Source of the DNA: Vineibacter terrae
GTDB taxonomy: Bacteria; Pseudomonadota; Alphaproteobacteria; Reyranellales; Reyranellaceae
Reading direction: 5' to 3'
DNA length: 64,000 nucleotides
NCBI RefSeq assembly: GCF_008039615.1
Contig: NZ_VDUZ01000025.1
Span: 1-64,000 of the forward strand
Positions 35,029 to 43,604 of this stretch are shown here, piece after piece. A program made the translations under genes and the position numbers. The notes beneath the pieces are model-generated. The model was given only the letters and a program-made list of their open reading frames with translations. It had not been told where the DNA came from and searched no databases. How positions within the stretch are numbered: the first letter of the stretch is position 1; each line of letters begins with the position of its first letter.

Positions 35029-36201
35029 ATGAACCGGGACCGTCTCTTCACGATCATCGTGCTGGGCTCGACCCAGACGCTTGCCTGGGGGTCGACGTAT
35101 TACCTGCCGGCCGTCCTGGCGGACGAGATCGCCCGCGACACCGGCGTGTCGACCACGTGGCTGTTCGCCACCTTTTCGCTGTCGCTGATCATCTCCGCGC
35201 TGCTGGGGCCGCGCGCCGGGCGCATGATCGACCGCGGCAGCGGCAATTCCGTGCTCGCCGCATCGAACCTGCTGTTCGCGGCTGGTCTCGTGCTGCTGGG
35301 ATTCGCGAACTCCCTGATCGCCCTGCAGGCCGCCTGGATCGTGCTGGGCGTCGGCATGGGGATCGGGCTCTACGATGCCGCGTTCGCCGTGCTCGGGCGC
35401 ATCTACGGCACCACCGCCCGCGGCGCCATCACCGGCATCACCCTGCTTGCGGGCTTCGCCAGCACGATCGGCTGGCCGCTCACCGCCTGGGGTGCCGGCA
35501 CGATCGGCTGGCGTGACACGTGCCTTGCATGGGCGGCATTGCATGTGCTCGTGGCGCTGCCGGCGAACTACTGGCTCCTGCCGCGCCCCGTCATCGACGC
35601 CGCGGTCGAAAAACGCGTGGCGGACCAGGTCGTGCCGATCGATCGACCGATGGTCCTGCTGGCCTTCGCCTTTGCCGCCGCATGGGTCGTCACGGCTGGC
35701 ATGGCGGCGCACTTCCCGCGCATCCTCGAGGCCACCGGCGCCACGCAGACGCAGGCCATTGCCGCCGGTGCGCTGATCGGTCCGTCGCAGGTTGCCGCCC
35801 GCCTCCTGGAAGCGGGACTGATGGCACGCTTTCATCCGCTTGTTTCGGCTCGGCTCGCCGCCCTCACGCATCCGATCGGCGCGGCCGTGCTGCTGCTCGC
35901 CGGCGGTGGCGTTGCGTCGAGCGCCTTCGCCGTCCTGCACGGATCGGGCAACGGCATCCTGACCATCGCGCGCGGCACGGTGCCCCTCGCCCTGTTCGGG
36001 CCGGAGAACTACGGCTACAGGCTGGGCCTGATCGGCTTGCCCTCGCGCTTCCTGTCGGCGCTCGCACCGCTCGGCTTCGCCGTGCTGCTGGAGCATATCG
36101 GCGCGCAGATCCTGGCCGTGTCGGCAGGGCTCAGCCTCGCGGCCCTCGCGGCGCTCTGCCTGCTGCGTCGCCCTGCGCCGGAACCCCTCTGTGCCGAGTG
36201 A
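35029..36201 (+). CDS. MFS transporter (arsenic cluster)
   Basis: A 390-residue twelve-helix MFS protein: TIIVLGSTQTLAWGSTYYLPAVLADEIARDTGVS, with PRAGRMIDRGSGNSVL between helices 2 and 3. This subgroup is widespread in alphaproteobacteria and often lies beside arsR genes; arsenite or organoarsenical export is possible, but the substrate is not shown. ATG 35029 is chosen because the first helix follows at once; the frame starts at 34984. It overlaps the next MFS gene by eleven bases. Confidence 0.8.
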   Translation: MNRDRLFTIIVLGSTQTLAWGSTYYLPAVLADEIARDTGVSTTWLFATFSLSLIISALLGPRAGRMIDRGSGNSVLAASNLLFAAGLVLLGFANSLIALQAAWIVLGVGMGIGLYDAAFAVLGRIYGTTARGAITGITLLAGFASTIGWPLTAWGAGTIGWRDTCLAWAALHVLVALPANYWLLPRPVIDAAVEKRVADQVVPIDRPMVLLAFAFAAAWVVTAGMAAHFPRILEATGATQTQAIAAGALIGPSQVAARLLEAGLMARFHPLVSARLAALTHPIGAAVLLLAGGGVASSAFAVLHGSGNGILTIARGTVPLALFGPENYGYRLGLIGLPSRFLSALAPLGFAVLLEHIGAQILAVSAGLSLAALAALCLLRRPAPEPLCAE

Positions 36202-37450
36202 GCACGCCGTCCCGTCACGCGCCGTGCCCTCGGGCGCGGCGCTGGTCGCGATCGTCTGCGCCGCCCAGGTGCTCGTGCAGATCGGCGCCTTCTACTGGCC
36301 GGCGTTGCTGCCGGGCATGATGCAGCGCTGGTCGCTCACCAACAGCGAGGCGGGCTGGATAACTTCGGCCTTCTACGCGACCTACATGGTCTCGGTTCCG
36401 GTGCTGGTGACGCTGACCGACCGCATCGACGCCAGGCGCATCTATCTGATCGGCGTCGGCTGCACGGTGATCGCCCATCTGCTGTTTGGACTGCTGGCGG
36501 ATGGCTTCTGGTCGGCGCTGGCGCTGCGTGGGCTCGCCGGGATCGGCTGGGCCGGCACATACATGACCGGGCTGAAGCTCCTGGCTGACCAGGTCGATGC
36601 GAAAATGATGTCGCGCGCGGTGACCGGGCATGCCGCCAGCATTGGCATCTCGGGCGCGCTCTCCTACCTGCTGGGCGATCTGATCGCACAGCACTTCGGC
36701 TGGCGGATCGCTTTTGCCAGCGCCGGCGTGACCGCCGCCATCGCCTGGATCGCCGTCGCCGTCGCGGTTCCAGGCCGTGCACCGATCGCGAAGCCTGCCG
36801 GACCAGGCTCCCGCCTGTTCGACTTCCGCCCTGTGCTGCGCAACCGATCAGCCTTCGCATACTCGCTCGCCTATTGCGTCCATACGCTGGAGATGAGCGC
36901 ATTGCGCGGCTGGGGCGTGGCCTTCCTCGCCTTCGTGGCGGCGAGCACCGGCGAGACGGGCGAGCTCCTGTCGCCGACGGTGGTCGTCACCGTGCTGGGC
37001 CTGCTCGGCACGGTGATGAGCGTCGTCGGCAACGAGGCCTCGATCCGCTTCGGACGCCGCCGCTTGATTGCGGCGGCGATGCTGCTCTCGATCGCGGCCG
37101 GCGCGGTCATCGGCTTTCTGGGCTCGACCGGCTACTGGCTCGCGGTCGTGCTGGTGGTGGTCTACGGCATGATCATCTGGCTCGATTCGTCGTCGCTCAC
37201 CGCGGGAGCGGCCGGCGCTGCCGATCCGGCGCGTCGCGGCGCCACCCTCGCTGTGCATTCGATGCTGGGCTACGCTGGCGGGTTCATCGGGCCCCTGGCG
37301 ATCGGGTGGACGTTGGACCTGGCGGGGGGCATGTCGCGCCTCGCCTGGGGCTTGGCCTTCGCCATCGTCGCCGCGTTCATGGCCGTGGTGCTGGTCATTT
37401 TTGCCTGGCTGCGACCCGACGAGCTGCAAGGCGATCGCGGGCGGCGATAA
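36191..37450 (+). CDS. MFS transporter
   Basis: A 419-residue MFS protein of about twelve helices: ALVAIVCAAQVLVQIGAFYWPALLPGM, TDRIDARRIYLIGVGCTVIAHLLFGLLADGFWSALALRGLAGIGWAGTYMTGL, and RFGRRRLIAAAMLL. GTG 36191 overlaps the previous gene's end. A second MFS in the same operon is unusual; the ligand is unknown. It ends the plus-strand arsenic block, 70 bp from a convergent broken vapC. Confidence 0.8.
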   Translation: MPSEHAVPSRAVPSGAALVAIVCAAQVLVQIGAFYWPALLPGMMQRWSLTNSEAGWITSAFYATYMVSVPVLVTLTDRIDARRIYLIGVGCTVIAHLLFGLLADGFWSALALRGLAGIGWAGTYMTGLKLLADQVDAKMMSRAVTGHAASIGISGALSYLLGDLIAQHFGWRIAFASAGVTAAIAWIAVAVAVPGRAPIAKPAGPGSRLFDFRPVLRNRSAFAYSLAYCVHTLEMSALRGWGVAFLAFVAASTGETGELLSPTVVVTVLGLLGTVMSVVGNEASIRFGRRRLIAAAMLLSIAAGAVIGFLGSTGYWLAVVLVVVYGMIIWLDSSSLTAGAAGAADPARRGATLAVHSMLGYAGGFIGPLAIGWTLDLAGGMSRLAWGLAFAIVAAFMAVVLVIFAWLRPDELQGDRGRR

Positions 37451-37519
37451 TCCGACTCGCTGCCAACAATCGACGCTTCGGCTTTGACCGCCTTGCCATA
37501 CCAAAGCGTGCTGGATTTT

Positions 37520-37975
37520 TTATCGTCGCGCGCAGTGGGATTCTCGCTGGCGTGGACCAGTTCGCTCGCCAAGCAGCAAGGGCCTGAGTGCTCGATCGCA
37601 TTCGAACGAAGGCCCAGGCCTTCGGAGAATCACTCTTGTCCTTGGGTCCCCGCAGCGTTGCGCTGGCGGGCTGGAGGTAGTGTCGATGACGGCCATGTCG
37701 TCACCGACGTGGACGCCGTCACCCTCGCCCGCCGGGTAATCCCAGGCAGGTTCACCATGGCCGTTTCGCCCTATCAAGCGGCGGATCGCCTCGGCGATAT
37801 CGGCGCGCGGTATTTGATACTGCCGCGCCAGCACCCAAGCGAGCTCGCAAAGGGAATGCAGGCAGATGGCGACCATATCGGCGTTTTCCAACGCTTCGAT
37901 CGCCACTTTGCTCTGTGCCTCACCGTCCGCGACGATCGCGCGCAACAAGATATTCGTGTCTGCCGTGATCTTCAT
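37520..37975 (-). pseudogene. vapC-type toxin, C-terminal half lost
   Basis: The first 68 residues are a PIN domain: MKITADTNILLRAIVADGE with the first Asp, LHSLCELAWVLARQYQI with the Glu, and DIAEAIRRLI. After that the frame reads GRNGHGEPAWDYPAGEG and onward, with no PIN character. Near the junction the neighbouring frame encodes GETAMVNLP, the expected next segment, so a frameshift is likely, followed by further decay. The remaining acidic residues are missing, so the 151-residue product is probably not a working RNase. It overlaps its antitoxin gene by four bases. Confidence 0.65.
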
Positions 37976-38238
37976 TGTCTGCCGGTGCCGGCTGCCGCGC
38001 CTGCTTCGGTGATCGCCTCGTTGATTTCATCGATCGACAACCGCTTGCCGTTGCCCTTGTGCCTCAGCAGGCCGTGCAGCTCCCGAAACGAGCCTTGTGG
38101 CCTTTCAGCCTTCAATTCCGCCCGGCCGTTTGGCAGCAGGTCCAGCCTGACCTTGCCGCCCGGCTGGATGCCGAGATGCTTCAACACCTCTTTCCTGAAG
38201 GTGACCTGGCCTTTTGCGGTGACAGTGAGTGTAGCCAT
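37972..38238 (-). CDS. AbrB/VapB-family antitoxin
   Basis: An 88-residue protein with an AbrB-type N-terminal fold: MATLTVTAKGQVTFRKEVLKHLGIQPGGKVRLDLLPNGRAELK, then a helix SIDEINEAITEAGAAAG that would wrap the toxin. GGAGG lies eleven bases before ATG 38238; the frame's earlier start at 38259 has no homology. Its stop overlaps the PIN gene's ATG. A TTATCC...GGATAA dyad lies upstream. Confidence 0.82.
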   Translation of the reverse strand: MATLTVTAKGQVTFRKEVLKHLGIQPGGKVRLDLLPNGRAELKAERPQGSFRELHGLLRHKGNGKRLSIDEINEAITEAGAAAGTGRQ

Positions 38239-38251
38239 GATGGATCCTCCA

Positions 38252-38283
38252 TTATCCATGTAAGTCCTTTACGTGGCGGATAA
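38252..38283. promoter_or_regulatory. Imperfect dyad upstream of AbrB-type antitoxin
   Basis: TTATCC (38252) and GGATAA (38278) with inner GTAA/TTAC matches. It may be the autoregulatory site of the antitoxin; the arms are imperfect. Confidence 0.4.
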
Positions 38284-38639
38284 GGGTCGGTTGGTGGCGC
38301 ATCCTTAACTGCATACTCCGTCCGGTATGGCATTTAACCAGGCATAGACAAGCGGTTACGGGGGTCGAGGCATGGCTTCCGAGGCTGTGTGAGGGCGGTT
38401 ATGGATCGTCTCTCCCTCAAGGCTTTCTCCGGACTGGTCGAGCCCACCTCACCATGTTGCCTTTCCGTTCTTGTCCTCAGATAAAGAAAATGATATGAGA
38501 TCAAGGGCGAATTGTGAGGGGGTGTCGGTGCTGCGCACATTTGTCGTGAGGCGTGCCGGATGGCAGAGGCGCGGCTGGCGTCTGCCCGGAACGAAAGCAG
38601 ACGTTCCAGCCTGGGTTTGCGTATTTTTCGACGTTTGCG

Positions 38640-38665
38640 TCACGCCCTTTTGAGGCGTGATTTTT
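38640..38665 (+). terminator. Rho-independent terminator without an evident gene
   Basis: Stem TCACGCC (38640-38646) with GGCGTGA (38654-38660), a seven-base loop, then TTTTT. It points along the plus strand in a gap of about 530 bases (38239-38770) that has no convincing gene. The only short frames before it end in or near the hairpin and have no homology signs. Confidence 0.6.
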
Positions 38666-38770
38666 GTAAGTCCTTGATTCCACTGATGGCCCCACGGCAA
38701 GGGCGGGCGATGCGGATTGCGGGGTCGTTCCCTATCTGTACGGGAGAGGGCGAAGGGGTATGATGCTGCC

Positions 38771-41614
38771 ATGTCCCTGATCCACGAAACCGACCACGGC
38801 ACGCCGCCGTCGAAGGCCACGACATCCGTCACGCTGCGCGTCGACGGCATCGATGTCACCGTGCCCGAGGGCACCTCGGTGATGCGCGCCGCGATGGATG
38901 CCGGCATCAAGGTGCCCAAGCTCTGTGCCACCGATTCGCTGGCTGCGTTCGGCTCCTGCCGGCTGTGCCTGGTCGAGATCGAGGGCCGCGCCGGCACGCC
39001 GGCCTCGTGCACCACGCCGGTGGCGCCGGGCATGGTGGTGTCGACGCAGACCGAGCGGCTGAAGAAGCTGCGCCGCGGCGTGATGGAGCTCTACATCTCC
39101 GACCATCCGCTCGACTGCCTGACCTGTGCCGCCAACGGCGATTGCGAGCTGCAGGACATGGCCGGCGCGGTCGGGCTGCGCGAGGTGCGCTACGGCTACG
39201 TTGGCGAGAACCACCTCGACGCGGCCAAGGACGAGTCGAACCCGTATTTCGCCTTCGACCCGGCCAAGTGCATCGTCTGCTCGCGCTGCGTGCGCGCCTG
39301 CGAGGAGGTGCAGGGCACCTTCGCGCTCACCATCGACGGCCGCGGCTTCGAGTCCAAGGTGGCGGCCGGCATGGACCAGCCCTTCCTCGATTCGGAGTGC
39401 GTGTCGTGCGGCGCCTGCGTGCAGGCCTGCCCGACCGCGACCTTGATGGAGAAGTCGGTCATCGACATCGGCCAGCCCGAGCATTCGGTGGTCACCACCT
39501 GCGCCTATTGCGGCGTCGGCTGCAGCTTCAAGGCCGAGATGCGCGGCACCGAGGTTGTGCGCATGGTGCCGTACAAGGACGGCCACGCCAATCACGGCCA
39601 TTCCTGCGTCAAGGGGCGCTTCGCCTGGGGCTATGCCACGCACCGCGAACGCATCCTCAAGCCCATGGTCCGCGAGAAGATCTCCGATCCCTGGCGCGAG
39701 GTGTCGTGGGCGGAGGCGATCGGCCGCGTGGTGTCGGAGTTCCGCCGCATCCAGGCGCAGCATGGCCGCGGCGCCATCGGCGGCATCACCTCCTCGCGCT
39801 GCACCAACGAGGAGACGTTCCTGATCCAGAAGCTGGTGCGCGCCGGCTTCGGCAACAACAACGTCGACACCTGCGCCCGCGTCTGCCACTCGCCCACCGG
39901 CTATGGGTTGAAGACCACGTTCGGCACCTCGGCCGGCACGCAGGATTTCGATTCGGTCGAGCACTGCGACGTCATGGTCGTGATCGGCGCCAACCCGACC
40001 GACGGCCATCCCGTCTTCGCCTCGCGCATGAAAAAGCGACTGCGCGAGGGCGCCAAGCTGATCGTGATCGATCCGCGCCGCATCGACATGGTGCGCATGC
40101 CGCACGTGCAGGCGTCGCATCACCTGCCGCTGCGGCCCGGCACCAACGTCGCGGTGCTGACGGCGCTGGCGCATGTGATCGTGACCGAGGGCCTGGTGGA
40201 CGAGGCTTTCGTGCGCGAGCGCTGCGAGCCCGACGACTTCGCCGCCTGGGCCGCCTTCGTGGCCGAGGAGCGCAACAGCCCCGAGGCGGTGGCGAAGATC
40301 TCGGGCGTGCCGGCCGAGCTGATCCGCGGCGCCGCACGGCTCTACGCCACCGGCGGCAACGCCGCGATCTACTACGGCCTGGGCGTCACCGAGCACAGCC
40401 AGGGTACGACCGCCGTCATGGCCATCGCCAACCTCGCGATGGCGACCGGCAATATCGGCCGGCCGGGCGTGGGCGTGAACCCGCTGCGCGGCCAGAACAA
40501 CGTCCAGGGCTCGTGCGACATGGGCTCGTTCCCGCACGAGTACTCGGGCTACCGCCACGTGTCGGACGACGCCACGCGCGCGGTGTTCGAGACGATGTGG
40601 GGCGTGACGCTCGACCACGAGCCGGGGTTACGCATTCCCAACATGCTCGACGCCGCGGTCGACGGCTCGTTCAAGGGCCTCTACATCCAGGGCGAGGACA
40701 TCGTGCAGTCCGATCCCGACACGCAGCATGTCGTGGCCGGCTTCAAGGCGATGGAATGCGTCGTCGTGCAGGACCTGTTCCTGAACGAGACCGCGAATTT
40801 CGCCCATGTCTTCCTGCCCGGCTCCAGCTTCCTGGAGAAGGACGGCACTTTCACCAATGCCGAGCGGCGCATCAACCGCGTGCGCAAGGTGATGCCGCCG
40901 CGTAACGGCCTGGCCGACTGGGAGATCACCGTCGCCATCGCCCACGCGATGGGTGTGGCCGGCATGGACTACACTCATCCGTCACAGATCATGGACGAGA
41001 TCGCGCGCACCACGCCCACCTTCACCGGCGTGTCCTACGACAAGCTCGATGCCGTGGGCTCGGTCCAGTGGCCGTGCAACGAGGCGGCGCCGCAAGGCAC
41101 GCCCGTGATGCATGCCGGCGGCTTCGTGCGCGGCCGCGGCAGGTTCATCATCACCGAATACGTGCCCACCGACGAGCGCACCGGGCCGCGCTTCCCGCTG
41201 CTGCTGACCTCGGGGCGCATCCTCAGCCAGTACAATGTCGGGGCGCAGACGCGGCGCACCGCCAACGTGATGTGGCACGACCAGGACCTGCTGGAGATCC
41301 ACCCCCACGACGCCGAGCAGCGCGGCGTGCGCGACGGCGACTGGGTGCGGCTGGCCAGCCGCGTCGGCGCCACGACCTTGCGCGCCAAGGTGACGGACCG
41401 CGTCGCGCCCGGCGTGGTCTATACCACGTTCCACCACCCGCTGACGCAGACCAACGTCGTGACCACGCAGTATTCGGACTGGGCGACCGACTGCCCCGAA
41501 TACAAGGTGACGGCGGTGCAGGTCACGCCGTCCAACGGCCCCTCCGACTGGCAGCGCGAGTACCGCGAGCTGTCGGTGCAGAACACCCGCATCGCTGCCG
41601 ATGCCGCGGAATGA
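38771..41614 (+). CDS. fdsA: Formate dehydrogenase alpha subunit, NAD-type (FdsA-like)
   Basis: A 947-residue molybdoenzyme. Domains in order: [2Fe-2S] ferredoxin (GSCRLCLVEIEGRAGTPASC), His/Cys [4Fe-4S] site (HPLDCLTCAANGDCELQ), two [4Fe-4S] sites (CIVCSRCVRACEE, CVSCGACVQACPT), then the bis-MGD domain with CAYCGVGCSF and the Mo ligand in CARVCHSPT (Cys372). The final domain binds the cofactor (GDWVRLASRVGATTLRAKV). It oxidises formate to CO2 and normally passes electrons through FdsB/FdsG to NAD+. Those two genes are not upstream here. ATG 38771 follows the family start. fdhD and fdsD come next. Confidence 0.92.
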   Translation: MSLIHETDHGTPPSKATTSVTLRVDGIDVTVPEGTSVMRAAMDAGIKVPKLCATDSLAAFGSCRLCLVEIEGRAGTPASCTTPVAPGMVVSTQTERLKKLRRGVMELYISDHPLDCLTCAANGDCELQDMAGAVGLREVRYGYVGENHLDAAKDESNPYFAFDPAKCIVCSRCVRACEEVQGTFALTIDGRGFESKVAAGMDQPFLDSECVSCGACVQACPTATLMEKSVIDIGQPEHSVVTTCAYCGVGCSFKAEMRGTEVVRMVPYKDGHANHGHSCVKGRFAWGYATHRERILKPMVREKISDPWREVSWAEAIGRVVSEFRRIQAQHGRGAIGGITSSRCTNEETFLIQKLVRAGFGNNNVDTCARVCHSPTGYGLKTTFGTSAGTQDFDSVEHCDVMVVIGANPTDGHPVFASRMKKRLREGAKLIVIDPRRIDMVRMPHVQASHHLPLRPGTNVAVLTALAHVIVTEGLVDEAFVRERCEPDDFAAWAAFVAEERNSPEAVAKISGVPAELIRGAARLYATGGNAAIYYGLGVTEHSQGTTAVMAIANLAMATGNIGRPGVGVNPLRGQNNVQGSCDMGSFPHEYSGYRHVSDDATRAVFETMWGVTLDHEPGLRIPNMLDAAVDGSFKGLYIQGEDIVQSDPDTQHVVAGFKAMECVVVQDLFLNETANFAHVFLPGSSFLEKDGTFTNAERRINRVRKVMPPRNGLADWEITVAIAHAMGVAGMDYTHPSQIMDEIARTTPTFTGVSYDKLDAVGSVQWPCNEAAPQGTPVMHAGGFVRGRGRFIITEYVPTDERTGPRFPLLLTSGRILSQYNVGAQTRRTANVMWHDQDLLEIHPHDAEQRGVRDGDWVRLASRVGATTLRAKVTDRVAPGVVYTTFHHPLTQTNVVTTQYSDWATDCPEYKVTAVQVTPSNGPSDWQREYRELSVQNTRIAADAAE

Positions 41615-41635
41615 GCGTCTTCATCTCCTCTCCCG

Positions 41636-41689
41636 CTGCGCGGGAGAGGAAGGGGCCCATGGCGCGAAGCGCAATGGGAAGGTGAGGGC
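41636..41689 (+). repeat. Palindromic intergenic repeat, family A (copy 5)
   Basis: CCTCTCCCGC with GCGGGAGAGG, then GGCCCATGGCGC, CGCAATGGG and GGTGAGGGCCC. It sits 21 bp after the fdsA stop. Confidence 0.8.
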
Positions 41690-41715
41690 CCAGGGACGAG
41701 GCGCCGCGTGCGGGG

Positions 41716-41770
41716 GCCCTCACCCGTCGGCCGCTACGCGCCCGCCGACCTCTCCCGCTTGCGGGAGAGG
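41716..41770 (-). repeat. Palindromic repeat, family A variant (copy 6)
   Basis: GCCCTCACCCGTCGG..., then CCTCTCCCGC with GCGGGAGAGG. It is inverted relative to copy 5. Its last GGGAGAGG also lies where the ribosome site of fdhD should be. Confidence 0.7.
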
Positions 41771-41779
41771 TGAAGACCC

Positions 41780-42604
41780 ATGACTCTCCCGTCGCCCCTG
41801 CACCGCGTCGAGCGCACGGCGTGGCGTTCCGGCATGCCGGGCCGCGGCGAGCGCGGCATCCCGGAGGAGACGGCGGTGGCCTTCACCTACAACCGCACCG
41901 CCCATGCCGTGATGATGGCGACACCCGCCGACCTCGAGGATTTCGCCATCGGCTTCAGCCTCAACGAGGGCATCATCGCCAGCCCGGCCGAGATCAGCGA
42001 GCTCGAGGTGGTGGCGCTCGACAAGGGCATCGAGCTGCGCATGACCCTGGCCGACCGCCAGGCCGATGCCTTCCTCGAGCGGCGGCGCTACCTCGCCGGC
42101 CCCACCGGCTGCGGCCTGTGCGGCATCGAGAGCCTGGACGAGGCGGTGCGCAGCCCGCCGCCGGTGACGGGCGGGATCGGCGTGCCGGCCGCCGAGATCA
42201 CGGCGGCGCTGGCGGCGCTGCCGGCGGCCCAGGCGCTCAACCGCCAGACCGGCGCTGTGCACGCCGCGGGCTGGTGGGCGGTCGGGCAGGGGCTCATTGC
42301 CGTGCGCGAGGATGTCGGCCGCCATAACGCGCTCGACAAGCTGGCCGGCGCGCTGGCGCGGGCCCAGCGGGCCGCCGCCGGCGGTATCGTGCTGCTGACC
42401 AGCCGCGTCTCGGTCGAGATGGTGCAGAAGGCGGCTGCGATGGGCGCCGCGGTCGTGGTGGCGGTGTCGGCGCCGACCGCGCTGGCAGTGCGCATGGCCG
42501 ATGCCGCCGGCATCACCCTGGTGGCGGTGGCGCGCGCCGACGGGTTCGAAGTGTTCACGCACCCCGCGCGGATCGGGGCGGAGGCCCAAGCCAGTGTCGC
42601 CTGA
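41780..42604 (+). CDS. fdhD: FdhD (FdsC), formate dehydrogenase sulfurtransferase
   Basis: A 274-residue protein with the family's redox motif [11 protein letters not shown], the [15 protein letters not shown] segment and [16 protein letters not shown]. FdhD transfers sulfur from IscS to the Mo cofactor before insertion into FdsA. ATG 41780 is preceded by GGGAGAGG, which belongs to a repeat element. It ends with a GTG overlap into fdsD. Confidence 0.9.
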   Translation: MTLPSPLHRVERTAWRSGMPGRGERGIPEETAVAFTYNRTAHAVMMATPADLEDFAIGFSLNEGIIASPAEISELEVVALDKGIELRMTLADRQADAFLERRRYLAGPTGCGLCGIESLDEAVRSPPPVTGGIGVPAAEITAALAALPAAQALNRQTGAVHAAGWWAVGQGLIAVREDVGRHNALDKLAGALARAQRAAAGGIVLLTSRVSVEMVQKAAAMGAAVVVAVSAPTALAVRMADAAGITLVAVARADGFEVFTHPARIGAEAQASVA

Positions 42605-42854
42605 CAAGCTCGTCTACATGGCCAACCAGATCGGCAAGTTCTTCGCCCACCAGGGCGAGGCCAAGGCCGTGGCCGGCATCGCCGACCACATCGCCAAGTT
42701 CTGGGACCCGCGCATGCGCGCCGCCATCCAGGCCCATGCCGCATCCGGCGGCGCCGGGCTGGACCCGCCGGTGCTGCAGGCCGTCATGATCCTCCCCACC
42801 GCAGGTGGGGAGGTGCCCCGAAGGGGCGGAGGGGAGCCGACGAGGTCTTTGTAA
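42594..42854 (+). CDS. fdsD: Formate dehydrogenase delta subunit FdsD, repeat-derived C-terminus
   Basis: An 86-residue protein starting [41 protein letters not shown], the FdsD family signature, and [19 protein letters not shown] 42594 overlaps the fdhD stop. From about residue 66 the frame runs into a family B repeat ([20 protein letters not shown], stop in the repeat), so the normal end of the protein is replaced. FdsD is a small stability factor for the FDH complex. Confidence 0.82.
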   Translation: MSPDKLVYMANQIGKFFAHQGEAKAVAGIADHIAKFWDPRMRAAIQAHAASGGAGLDPPVLQAVMILPTAGGEVPRRGGGEPTRSL

Positions 42855-42918
42855 CTGAGACCACGTGGGCTCCCCCTCCGGCCTTCGGCCACCTCCCCCA
42901 CGCTGCGCGCGGGGGAGG
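42791..42918. repeat. Palindromic repeat, family B (copy 1)
   Basis: A 128-base element: outer CCTCCCCACC / GGTGGGGAGG, CCCCGAAGGGG, a central unique spacer, then CTCCCCCTCCGGCCTTCGGCC and CCTCCCCCACGC / GGGGGAGG. The two halves are inverted copies of each other. It matches the copy at 45259. Confidence 0.85.
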
Positions 42919-42974
42919 GAGCTCAGGCCAGCCCGCCCTGGTATCGCCACCAAGCGCACCTACATAGGAGCGTC

Positions 42975-43604
42975 ATGGACACTCTCTCGACCCTCGCGCT
43001 GAGCCTGGGCGCCGGCTGGGCGAGCGGCCTCAATCCCTACGCCACGGTGCTGATGCTGGGCCTCGCCGGGCTCAGCGGCCTGGTGGGCCTGCCGGCCGAC
43101 CTGCAGGTGCTGCAGTCGCCCTGGGTGCTGGGCGCGGCGGGCGTGCTCTATGCCATCAACTTCTTCGCCGACAAGGTGCCGGCGGTCGATTCGGTCAACG
43201 ACTTCATCCATACCTTCCTGCGCGTGCCGGCGGGCGCGGTGCTGGCGGCCGCTGCGGCCGGCCAGCTCGATCCCACCGTCACCGTCATCGCCGGCCTGGT
43301 GGGCGGCACCCTGGCGGCCGGGGCGCACGCCACCAAATCAGGCATGCGGGTGCTGGCCAACACCTCGCCGGAACCCTTCAGCAACATCGCGCTGTCCTTC
43401 GTCGACGATATCTTCGCGGTCGGCATCCTGTGGGTGGCGATCAAGTTCGCGCTGATCTTCTTCGGGCTGCTGGCCGTTGGCCTGATCGTGATGGGCTGGC
43501 TGCTGCCCAGGATGATCCGGCTGCTGGCCGGCCTGTTCCGCCGCTTCACGGGCCGCGATGCTCGACAAGGTCCGCCGGTAGGGCTACAGGGGCCGTCATG
43601 GTGA
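42975..43604 (+). CDS. DUF4126 membrane protein
   Basis: A 209-residue protein with several hydrophobic helices: TLALSLGAGWASGLNPYATVLMLGLAG, PWVLGAAGVLYAINFFADKVPAVDSVNDFIHTFLRVPAGAVLAAAAAG, and LIFFGLLAVGLIVMGWLLPRMIRLL. The ADKVPAVDSxxD pattern is that of DUF4126, with no known function. ATG 42975 lies 56 bases after the repeat. The next gene overlaps its stop. Confidence 0.85.
   Translation: MDTLSTLALSLGAGWASGLNPYATVLMLGLAGLSGLVGLPADLQVLQSPWVLGAAGVLYAINFFADKVPAVDSVNDFIHTFLRVPAGAVLAAAAAGQLDPTVTVIAGLVGGTLAAGAHATKSGMRVLANTSPEPFSNIALSFVDDIFAVGILWVAIKFALIFFGLLAVGLIVMGWLLPRMIRLLAGLFRRFTGRDARQGPPVGLQGPSW

Noticed and set aside
38471-38653. A 60-residue ORF before fdsA
   Set aside because: It ends inside the terminator hairpin and has no ribosome site or homology signs.
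38732-40618. A 628-residue minus-strand frame opposite fdsA
   Set aside because: Antisense of the formate dehydrogenase, without motifs.
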